Assembly (NCBI RefSeq): GCF_918797505.1
Contig: NC_092794.1
Span: forward strand, 558,001 to 622,000
Source: Bemisia tabaci
Lineage: Eukaryota; Arthropoda; Insecta; Hemiptera; Aleyrodidae
Direction: 5' to 3'
DNA length: 64,000 bases
The position numbers were made by a program, and so were the translations under genes. The notes beneath the pieces are model-generated. The model saw nothing but the letters and a program-made list of their open reading frames with translations, ran no database searches and was not told the DNA's origin. Every line of letters begins with the position of its first letter. The stretch's first letter is position 1. This document shows, piece by piece, positions 13,201-25,200 of the stretch.

Positions 13201-16200
13201 ACCCACTATCCCTATCCAGAGAACCACTGAAAATCGAGTTTTGAGGGGCAGGCCCGCCATAAGGGTAAAGATACTGGGTCCAAGGCCTGGGCCCCGGTAC
13301 CATGGACCCAGTATCCCCACTCTTGTGGCGGGCCCCGCCCTCAAAACTCGATTTTCAGTGGTTCTCTGGATAGAGATAGTAGACAAGTGGTCTGGATCAC
13401 CCAGTATATTAATCAATTCCCTAGAAAGATGTAATTCGATGACCTGACCGGTTTACTTGCTGCGGTAGTTCATCTAAAATAACATGAAAAAATACCAAGA
13501 ACAAGTCAATTTAACAATCAAATTCTATTCCTAGTAGTCTCTTATTTTCTACTGAGGTGTCTGAGCATTTCTCTTACTTAGGGAGTCGGCCTATGTGTTT
13601 CCACATGATGTAGATGACAGCTGCACCAACTAAACAATACTCCACAATGAATGGATACAAAAATGGAGCTGAGTCTCGCACAATGTTGCCCATGATATTG
13701 ATACGTCCACATTTTTTAGGATCAATGTAAGTGCCGTTCAACATGACAAGTGCCTCAGCTACTGGCTGGTCCCATATGGTCGGCGCTGCTGATAGGTTAT
13801 CTATGAAATCATAAAATTACACGTGGTGTAACATTTTTAATAAAATGGGCAATTCCCATCGAACTCTAGTTTCATACTACCTCACCTTCACTACATGAAA
13901 CGCATGTGATAAATTCCAATTAACTCAGAAACAAGAGTTGGTTGCTTTTAGATTTTGAGTTAATTGGAGATCATTGAATTCAGGCTATATTAAAATTGTT
14001 CTCTGGTGTACAGTCACCCCCGCTGAGTCAATTCAAGGATCAAGCTTAGGTTTGATTCAGACGGAGATTTGAGTAAGCATCCCAAGTACAATTTCCACTG
14101 AAAAAAAATCGACTTAAAGCGATGATATGAAAATTCTGAGATGACTCTAAGAATACGACTGGCTAGGTGACTTCTGACGAATTTTGAATACAGAGAAAGT
14201 AGACAGTTAGATCATAACGTAAATAAGTATCACTCTACATTTAAGCATACTAAGCTTACTCGCTTCGGAACAGCATGGCGCATTTCGCATCGTCTCGCTC
14301 ACGGCGCGCTATGAGTGGACGAGTTGGGTGGCTGTAGGTACGCTCTTCCCTCTGGTAACAAGGAGCGACCACGGAGGTGTCCCTGAGTTAATGTGCCGGA
14401 CTGCAGCGATCGATTTTTAGGGGCAAAATAAGACTTCTCTCTTTTATGATTTATTTTCTGAAAACGCTTTTTCCTCGACACAACAGCTTATCAAAGTTGA
14501 GAATTTTCCCCTGAGAGAGGATATTCTAAAAATGTCAATTGTACCCCCCCCCCCCTTCCCCACGGTTTTGGTGAAAACTTTGCTCAGATGTTGTGCTAGG
14601 TGTCCTCTATCATAAGAGGCAGTGAAAAGAGCGAGTAAATGGCATGATAAAAACACCACAAACTGTCAACGAGATCCTACATGTAGTTGGTACCGAGTAT
14701 CGGGAGATTTTCCGAAACTTCTTTAAGTCATTAAAGCAGTTCGTTTTGAATGAGCAGAAATAAGTGAATAAAAATAAAAAAAAATAAATATTAAACCACC
14801 ATAATGAAAAAGGACAAAAATCAATAAATACATCTCTCATCAGTGCATCAATTTCAAAAAACTTTAAAAACACAGAACATCTTTAATGCAAGCAAGAACC
14901 AACAACTAAACATTAAAGAGCCTTTTAGACGACTTCAGAAAATTATAAATTCTTTGACTTCAGAAAAAATTCTCTATGCTAAGAAATAGAGATGCTTTAT
15001 GTTAGAGTAAATTAAAAAATACGCAGAAATCGAGGTACTGAATAGTTAGGTACAGAAAACAAATGAAATGAAACTTAGCTAAAACACAACTTCATAAACT
15101 AGGAAAAGGGGTTTAAAAAAAGAGGGATTTACTGATTGAAACAATTTAACAGATTAGAGCTGAACAGAATAAAAACAAAAAAATTAATAACAACAGGCTA
15201 ATCATGAGGCTCAAACCAATTAAATTAATTTAAATTATACAAATTCTCAGTACCTAATAAAAAGAAATCTGAGACAAAGCAGAAGGAAAATAGCAAATGG
15301 CTTAGTTTCCTACAAAACTTACGTAAGGAGGAAACATTCTGCGTGAAGGTCTGATTCTCATTGTTCCACAGTTTGAAAAATGCTGGAGCTGTTGAAGGAA
15401 TTCCTGAGTTGGCGGTAGAGATGTGAGCTGTAGTGGACGCATTCAAAGTTTTGATGAGGTGCGGGATTGTGGGTATACTTGAAGGTAGGGTCACTGCTGC
15501 TGAGGCAGTTGATACACTCGATGAGAATGTGAATGGTGTTGTGGGGCGGTTGGTCGTCAGTTCCACTGAAGGAGTTGTTGGGGTAGTTGAGACATGGCTT
15601 AAGATCTTACTCATTGTTGAGCTAAAAATTTTTGTGGTCGTTTTGAGGTGCCCTGCAGGTGCAAATGTTACAGGTGCACGTTTAATTTGATTAATGCGGT
15701 TGCCGCCCCCTGAAAATAGATCCGTTACCACTTGAAAGTCAAAAATGGCCACAGACTGAAGTTCCAAAAAGCATTCCCACTTTGTGAGTGATCAAACTGT
15801 ATTATAAGAGGAGCAGCTTTGGAGAAGCACATAGCTTGGTTATTTTCCAGAGACACAAATCGTACTCCTTAAAGTAGGAAACACACCAATTCAGTTCCAA
15901 CCGGCCTGCCAGCCGGACTGTTGACAGTTGTATCTTGCTGGACGTCCTAAAGAATGATTGCCCGCAAACAAATACAATCTGGCTCGGCTACATCCGGCAC
16001 CTGGATAGCAATCTTGCTCAAAATGCAAGATTGAGGGCGAACGGACTGAAACCGGCGATGCCTCTCGCCACCACCGCACAGTGTGTCAAAACCTCATCCA
16101 GCAGCTCAAAACCTCTCTCACGCTCTCCAAAGGTCAGATAGCCACCAAGTTCAACAAAGATGTAGGTATAGACTTGAAGAAGGTTCAATTAAAAGTTCCA

Positions 16201-19200
16201 AACTGGGACATCAAAATTTTCAAAATTAGGTACGGCCATCTAAAAATCCTGTTTAGCTCATGTGATATTGTGGTGGTTTCCAGGATCTTTCAATGAAAGA
16301 TCCTGGAAACCACCACAATATATGTAAACTGTCAGATAATTTGTAAGAGACATAGGAACTTGATCTGACTGACCCAAAAAATTAGTCCGATTGCTCATTT
16401 TGTTAAAAAAAAAGTCAAGGAGGATGTCCAAAGCTTTTGTAACATTACATCTTCAAAATTGCGACTGTCTTGACTTTCCATGAAAGAAATCAGTAAAATT
16501 ACGATTCGGCAACTCATCCAGATTAGTCAGTGGTTATATTTGATATATTATGGTGCACACGAAAAAGAAAATCTGGGGGAAACTTTCTAAGGAAATAATA
16601 AATCCAAAGTAGGGTGCTTTTTGGGAAGAAAAAATACAATTTAGTTCAATTTGACTTCAACAAGTCAAAATTATGTAACATTTGAAGGATTTTTTTCCAG
16701 CACATGCACTACTGCAGAACATTGCAATTTTTTTTGTAGGGGAAAATAAACAAAAATTCTCTCTGAAAATAGACAGTTTGCACAGAACCTTAAATTTGCA
16801 ATTTAATTTAATAGAATTGAAACTTTGGTGTTGCATTTCTACGATAAATTGCAACACTGTGCCGTAGAGAGGTGAGGTGATGTCTCTGCCCCATATCAGA
16901 GGACGTGTCAACCTGTGATGCTGATGCCCACTTCAACGTTGAATGCAGCGCCCTTTCACGCTCCGCTTTGCCCAAAAAATGTGCTCTCATTCTTAAAAAC
17001 GCAAAAAGACGCAGCCAAAGTAAAGATTTATCACATCCAGATAGTTTTCTGAATCCTCTCGTATAAATCCTGTGTAGTTCTGTGTTGTTCCACACGTTTG
17101 CAGCTTTGGTAAAATTAGAAAAATTGAATGGATATTTGCACTATTTGTTATGTGCAACATAATAGCTTAATGATTTTTTTGGTCAAAGAAATTTTCATAC
17201 TCAGTTTCTCTGGTCTTTAACTTTTCATTTCAGCCAAAAATGATACTTTTGCATCACACAGTAGTCGAACAAGAAACAACACATTGACACTATTTTTCGC
17301 ACCGAAATTGAGGCGGCACACTTACCGGCTGAAATTCTCATCACTAAATCGACTGAAATAATTCTTTTGGTGAAAATCATAAGTCATTCATACAGTCATA
17401 ATATACCACAGGTCAGTGGGTACCTGTGAACACACTCTAACGACAAATAATCTTGTTCGTTGACCTAATATTAGGGGGTGTTTTCAGCAGCTAGATTCGG
17501 TTTTGACACACTGTGCACCGCACTGTTGTTTTTGCCAAGTTTTTGACACCCTTCCCCCTCTCGAGAGGCACACTGAGTCGAAATATTGAAGAAGAGACAT
17601 GACAGAGGAAACAGAGAGATATTAGAAATTTGACTGAAATTGTGGTCATTAATAGAGATGGGTGATCTCAATTTTCAAGAGAAAAAGCTAGAGAAATGAA
17701 GCTGTGGTGCCTCCAGTTTAAATATATTATTCTGAGAATAAAGGATCACCCCCCAGATTCAAAAGTTAAAAGGGGAGAAACCAAGTACAATAAAGATACA
17801 AGATAGTGGAAATGGGAAATTTGCTGGCTACTTTTTTTACTGAAACCTAAAATTCCGAAAGCCTTGCTACCTGCAAAATCCATTATAAAATGACCCAAAT
17901 GACACCTGATTCCTGCATAAACACAGCCTTGACTTTGGGTGATGACATATTACCGCTACAAACGGCGCGGCATACCATACATGGGTGGATGTGGATCGAT
18001 CTGCCTGGGCTATATACGTGCTATTCATGTATACTAAACTGCACTGACGATGAGTTGTTCCAAATAAATGTATATTTTCATTTTAACTATTCATGTACAC
18101 TAAACTGCAGTGGCGATGAGTTGTTCCAAGTGAATGTATATTTTTACCATAACTACTGAATAGACACAATTAATATTTATTTAGCTCCTCTGGCGCTCCT
18201 CATTTTGGTTTACAAAGCCTCCTTTAAAACTTTTTAAGCCAACACTTTAAATCATAAAACTTTAAAGATACGTAGTTTTTGATCAACTGCGTTTGGAAGG
18301 AGTTAAAAAAAAAATTTAAATATGAAGCGGTAAAGCTGACTTTTTGTGCTAAACTGATAACGTTCCCGCAGAAAATAGTGAAAAGTTAAAAATTCGGACT
18401 CAATGCTAAGAATCTCATCGGTGCCACCCATGAAACCTTCTGCTGCAATTTTTCTAAGGTAATTTATTTTTCTTAATTCCAATGACAGCCAAAAATTGCT
18501 GCGGCATCTTTAGATCATGGCACAATAATTTCAATAAATCTCGTTTTTGGGAGTGAATCTAATCTTATTGTTGGCTGATCAATGATGATATCTTCATTTG
18601 TAAAATTTTACAAGCCCTCCGATTTTTTCTTGATTTGATGTATTTTAAAACAAGAAATAGCTATTTGAAAGATGAACTGAAATTTTTGGAGAAAATTTAA
18701 ATGTCAAGAGGTACCAGTTTTTGTAACATTGCATGGTGTCAAAGACATGAAAACGGAGCGCTAAAAGCAAAAAATGAAGCTTCTTTTCAACCACCTCTAC
18801 TATTGGCTAGAGGATTGGCGGCAAAATCGGGACGAGTTTGAAATTCAAATGTAGGGCGGGAACTGAATGAAATTGCGTAAACAAAGGTTGATTTTTGCCC
18901 AAATTCACTTGCCCACATATGTTCTTTTAGCTTCAGGTTATTTTTGGTCCGTCATGGACCAATTAATTTCATTTGGGAGTAACGGTCATCTAGGACTGTG
19001 ACAACCTGTTTGAACCGGCAGGACCACAATGAGCAGAAGAAAAACTAACTTTATCTGAGATTAATGCCTGTTACCGAGCAAAAGTAGGTGTATTATAAAA
19101 ATTCAAGGTCCCAACTTTCTTAATATATTTATTGTAAGCATTTAAAACGCGCTTAGAAGAAGAAATGTGGAAAAATCAAGGAGACAAGTTCAAATCAAAT

Positions 19201-22200
19201 TTCCGTTTGCCGCCATGAATTCCCGCGCTTATTTACACACTCACACAAGCACCCAGCGTCAAACCAGGCTTCACTTTTTCCCCGTGCTTTTAGTTACGAG
19301 CACTCCGTCTTTATGTCTTTGCATGGTGTCGACAATCATGGCGTCAATAAACCCAAAATATGTTTATGGTGTCAATGATTGTTGACGTCTTGCTTAGGCA
19401 GAGAAAAGTCAAAATGGGCCGCTGAGAAGGTGTCAACAAACAGAAAATATCCTTCTAACAAGTAAAACCAAAAAATTAAGTTCCTAGGAGAGGTTTGGGT
19501 CACAAATAATGAGGTTAGGTTACATTACATTAGGGTAGGTTAGGTTAGGTAAGTGTAAATTAGGTGAGATTAAAGTAAGGTAGGGTAAAGGTCGTAGAAG
19601 ATTTCGTTCAGTGAAGTTGGGTCAGGTCAGGCAAGGTAAAGTTGGGTTAGGTTAGGAGAGGTAAAGTTGGGTTAGGTTAGGATAGGTAAAGTTGGGTTAG
19701 GTTAGGAAAGGTAAAGTTGGGTTAGGTTAGGATAGGTAAAGTTGGGTGAGTTTAAGTTAGGTTAAGTTAGGTTAGGTTAGGTTAGGTTAGGTTGGGTAAG
19801 TTTAAATGACACAAGAAAAACAAAACTTACAATATGAAAGATGTTATAGAAGGAATTTTTAAATTTCGTTGACACCGTGATCATCTTTCATAGCAGGCAG
19901 AATTTCTTTTATTTTTGGATGATCATGGTGTCAACAAAAACTTAAAAAAACTGATTGTTGACACCATGATCATTGACACCATGCTACGTAATCCCAGTTT
20001 TTGCCAGCAGCCATTTTAAAGCACTTTGAGGGGTTTAACAAAAATGTTATGTGAACATCGATTTTGTTGGATTTTAGGTAATTTAATTTCACGTATCAGG
20101 TGTTCCAGACCACCCATCTACAAGCTTTTTCTCGGAAACGGCCGAAAATTGAGCTTCGGGACGAAAACTTACCTGGGTTAATCAACCCAAAAAAATTCAA
20201 TGGAAATATTTTCATCCCTCCAAAACCCCATTTTTGGAGAGGAGGTTTAAGGGGGGGGGCATTTCTCGCATCTTTCAAATAGGAAGGGTATGTTTTGACT
20301 TCGGATTTAAATTCTATGGCCAAAATTAGGAACTATTTGTTCTAAACGCTTTTTCCCATTTTTTTGGAGCTGAGGGGCTTTTTAAGAGCAAATTTCAATT
20401 CAACACAGTAGGCGTTAAAATTATCTGAATTTCAAAATCTAAAAGTCTCCTAGGAGAGGAGATAAAGACCTTTTTATTGATAGAAAAAACAACTTAATCG
20501 GCCCGAAACATTTATAAGGAAACAACTTAAAACGGGACTAAGGCCGCAAATAATAAACATAAAATAAAATAAAAAACCCGGGATGTTTTGCAGGGATCAC
20601 ACTCGCATTTTCAACCGGCAAAAAACAAGAAAATTATAAGAAGGAGACTATGAGCCTCACCGTTGTTATTTTGAGACTGATACAATAACATACTGTGACA
20701 ATAACAACGGTGAGGCTCATAGTGTCCTTCTTGTAATTTTCTTGTTTTTTTGCCGGTTGAAATTGCGGGTGTGATCCCAGCGAAACGTCCCGGGTTTTTT
20801 ATTTTATTTTATGTTTATTATTTGCGGCCTTAGTCCCGTCTTAAATTGTTCCTTTTTATTGATGTGCCACATGACCCCTGTTGATCCCAAATTACGGAGG
20901 TCACGACCGCCCGAAAATTTTGGGGCTCTGGAGGGCCGTAAGTCAAACATTTCAAACAGCAAATGTATATTTTGACTTCGGATTTGGATTCAACGCAAAA
21001 AGTTACTTAGAATTGATACGGCATGTGGCCTATTTGCCTCTACCTTTAGAATCCTATTTCCCTATAGGAAACCGAGTATTTTCGCAGGAAAAAAGGCGCA
21101 AAAAAAATGTAGGGCAAAGAAGCCACACTCGAGACTTTTCGCGTGGAATCCAAATCTGAACTCAAAAATACCCTTGCTGAATGAAATTTTTGACTTACAG
21201 CCCTCCAAAGCCCCGAAATTTTTGAGGGGTTGTTGCCTCCATAATTTTGGATCAACAGGGGTCATAGGACACATCAATACAAAGGTATTGATCTCTTCTC
21301 CTAGGAGACTTTTAGATTCAAAAATCGGATAATTTTAACGCCTAAAGTGTCTAATTGAAATTTGCCCATAAAATGCCCCAAAATACCCCGTAACTCAAAA
21401 AAAGGGGGGTTTAGGGAAAAAAAGCATGGAACAGAAAGTTTTTATTTTCGACCATGGAATTAAAATCCGAACTCATATATCCTTCCTATTTGATATATGT
21501 GAGAAACGGGGGCGCTCCCCTAATGTTCCGTCAAAATGGGGTTTTGGGGGGCTGAAAATATTTTTATTGAATCCTTAGGACATGATTTACCCCGAAGGCT
21601 TTTCGTCTCGATTTCCGGCCGTGTCTGAGAAAAAGATAGTGGACGGGTGCTCTGGAACACCCGGTATAATTATTATATAAATTTATCAAAACTGGCCCTT
21701 CCTCAATTCATCAAAAAAAAGAAAAAAGAAAACTGAAAAAAGGTCTATTTTGGGGCTTCTTTAGGTGGTGGGGGCAAGCGTACAAGAATTTCTCGGTGCG
21801 TTTTTTCTGGGGAATAAGGGATCTTCATTAATGACCAAGGCACAATTAACCCTTAAACAGAATGTTTTCTTCTAATTTTCCCAAAATGCCTAGACTACCC
21901 ATTAAAAATATTCATTATCATTTTCAGATAGTCTAGGGTAACTGTAAGATACAATTTTTCGATGACTTTTGGAGAAATTACAATAATTACCATGAGTAGC
22001 AGTAATAGGAATTACAAAAAGAAAAAAATTATTACGAGTTTTTTCCCCCGAAGTTTGACTTTCATAGGTTCTCCCGGTTCTTATGCTACAATGCAGAGTA
22101 AATAGGATATTTCTAGGTGTAGAAACCAAATGCACCATCCATATTTTTAAGTATTCTCCAGTCTTCCTGGAGAGGTATTGCGTAGAAGTTGCAACTTGTG

Positions 22201-25200
22201 GAGTATAAAGCACTTAGCGTTTACAGAGTATTTTTAGACATGAAAACTGAATCTGTGTTCAAACTTGTTGATGCTTTACTTTGCAAACCGTCTGAGAGGA
22301 ATTTACAGGGAGGAAACCCGCAGAAGCGCGTTAAAATGGGAGCTCAAAATACCCAACTTTGGGCTCGTTTTTTGTGGGTTAATATTGTTAAAAAAATCTT
22401 GGAAATTTCCTGTGAACTATGCGCACTCTCTAGTTTTCAAAAATGCAGAAATCAAACATTACTGAAAAAGCTCATTGTTAGGTTTAAACTACGAGAACCT
22501 TGCTTACTGAATCATTTTTAGAGGCAGAACGGAGGAATTTTCCAGGAATAGGGGCCATGGGCTTATTGACTCTTTTTCTGGATTCTTAAGAGATTGATTC
22601 TGTATACCCTACCGTATGTATACATGAAGTTTCACGTTGACATTTCTGATGACAGAAACACGGGTTGTGGAGGTGCCTCCAAAAGGAAGGTCCATCGGTT
22701 AAGGGAGTAATGGTATGTACTTCACTTAAAACTCCTCTCTGACGGTTTATCAAGAAAAGCATTGGGAAATTTAGAAAACAGGATCAGTTTTCATGCCTAA
22801 AAATACTCTGTAAAGCTCAAAATACCCAACTTAAACTCGTTTTACGTTGGTTAGTATTGTTCAAAAAAATCGGAGAAAATTCCTGTGAACTATGTGCACT
22901 CTAGTTTTCAAAAATGCAGGAATTAAACATTATTGAATAAGCTCATTTTAAATTAACAGTCACCTGAGAGGCAACCAATCTCTTTAGTGTCCAGCTGATG
23001 GCATTTTTGATTTCTGCCACAGACACAAATCTGAGGTTTGAATTTCATCACTCAGGAGGCAATGTCATAGAGGATAAAACTTACCATACAAAGCAAATTC
23101 ACTAGTTAAATTTTGTTTTGTTCCGTTGGTGATTGGTGGGATTGTAGGAATACCAGATAAATTGTGCCTACTCGTGTACAGGTCGTATTCCTTGATGCTT
23201 TCCAGAACAGTGGTGCGGATCCAAACACAAAGATTGGTTGCAACAATATGCATCAGACCAAAACGTGCGACCACCTTGAATCTATGAATGTTTAACTGAA
23301 ATCACAAATACAATGAGGGCAGGTTGAAGAGGATGGACACTGATGAAAGAGAAGTAGTTAATCATGAAAAATTTGTTGATTGTAAAATTGGACAGAAAAA
23401 AAAACACAAAAATTATGCAATGCTATGTGATACCAAAATCAAAGACAGTAAAAGCTTATGAAAAAAAGCAAAATTTAAGCAATATAAAGTAAAGTTTGAT
23501 TTAAGTAATAAAAAAGTGAAGAGATTGATATGGTTTTATCCGACGGAAAATCTCTGAAGAATTTAAATAAGACAATTTCCAAGTTTTCTGGGATTTATTA
23601 TATATTATCAGAAAAAAGCAACATCGGAATTCCTTTAAATGTTTAGGTATATTTTTCATGGTAGCATAGTTTTCTATGCTGCCATGAAAAATAAAAACAT
23701 GAAAAAGAGTAAAGAAGAGTAAAAACTCACCCGAGAATTCATGAAGATGAAGTACATCTGCATGAAAGTGAAGATCATTTGAAGTACAGGATTGATGCCC
23801 TTCAGGATTTGGTAACACGGGGAATTGAATGGTGTTTCAAAAAAGACCCCAAACTCAAGTCCACTGTAAATCATGGTACCAAGACCGAACGCTGAAAATA
23901 CGACCAACTTTCTAGAAAACCTCAATATTTGAGTTAACACTTTACTTTACGCTTATATTACCTTATATTCACAAAGAGAGGTAAAGAGAAAAAAACTGCC
24001 GTTAATTCAAGGATAAAAAAATATAGAAAAAATGAAAAATGGAATTCTGACACGAAAATCCATTTATTCTTCCATATCAACGGTGTAAGTCAGCAATCAT
24101 ATAACTCGGTTTGCGACGTCACAGACTTCCTGTCATACTTTATTTTTAAACGGGAAACTACTCAACGGCAACTCATTAAAACTACCGTGATTTTTCTTCT
24201 CGGTGCGAAGAAAATTCTGCAAAAACTTCAAGGAATGATGTCAATTTGTTCTCCTTCAAAAAAATAACACAGAGGCGGAGATTTTCAGACACCGCAAACG
24301 AGTTATGTGATTGCCGACTTACACCGTCGATATGTACCTTAGTCAACATAGGGTGACACAACAACTAGATGAGAACATTCTTCACACTGCACTGACTAGA
24401 GTCTGAATATAATCTATCTGCAAAGAAGAACTGTTTTTTGAGTTTTTTGTTGAACAGTCAAACCCTCTTTTTGACACACTAAGGGTAAATCTATTATCCA
24501 CAAGAACTATCTCAAAAAAGCATGAGAAAAAGAAACTCACCAATTGCTCCAACGCGTAGGAAAAAACTACCATGACTTTGGCTGCTATGTGTTGTTTTTC
24601 GTTTGCGGCCAAAATTGGCTACAATAGGAGGGCTAGGCTCGTACACTTGAACTGAATCTTGAGATGGAGTTTCTAATCCTTTCTCTTTCTTCATAGCAGT
24701 TGTCACCACACCCTAGGCATAAGTTAAGATTTATCTAAAGCTCAGAAAAGTAAGGAATTTCTCGGCACAAGGGGCGTCACCACTGTGATTTGATTTTGAG
24801 GGTCTTTTCATTATAGTTCGTACAACTTGACGTAAGTCCTAGAGCTTTTGTGAAAATGAAAGGAATTTCTGTTAAAATCGAAGAATCATACCTAAGTTGC
24901 AGCTATGGCATTCTTCTTCCTTTTGGCACTAAAAAAGATATGAAAAGAAAGGACTGCGTGCAAAACGGGCCATTTGGGGCTCGAGGCGGATACCTTTAAG
25001 ACTTGCCCTATTCATTCACCTAAGAATGCTCCATCTTTTCCCAAAGTTTCAAGCCCCCCAAAAATTTTGGGCAGACACGGCGGGAGGTCAAAGTTAAAAA
25101 CCGGCGAAATTTCCGCGAATTTATTACTCGAAAACCAAGAAGTTCCGGAAAACGCGGTTTAAACGAGCGTATTTAGCGTGACGAGAGCTATCAGAAAATG

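Noticed and set aside
16081..16296. Possible extra otopetrin exon near 16 kb
   Set aside because: Wrong strand and no family similarity; exons 6 and 7 already join in phase and in protein context.
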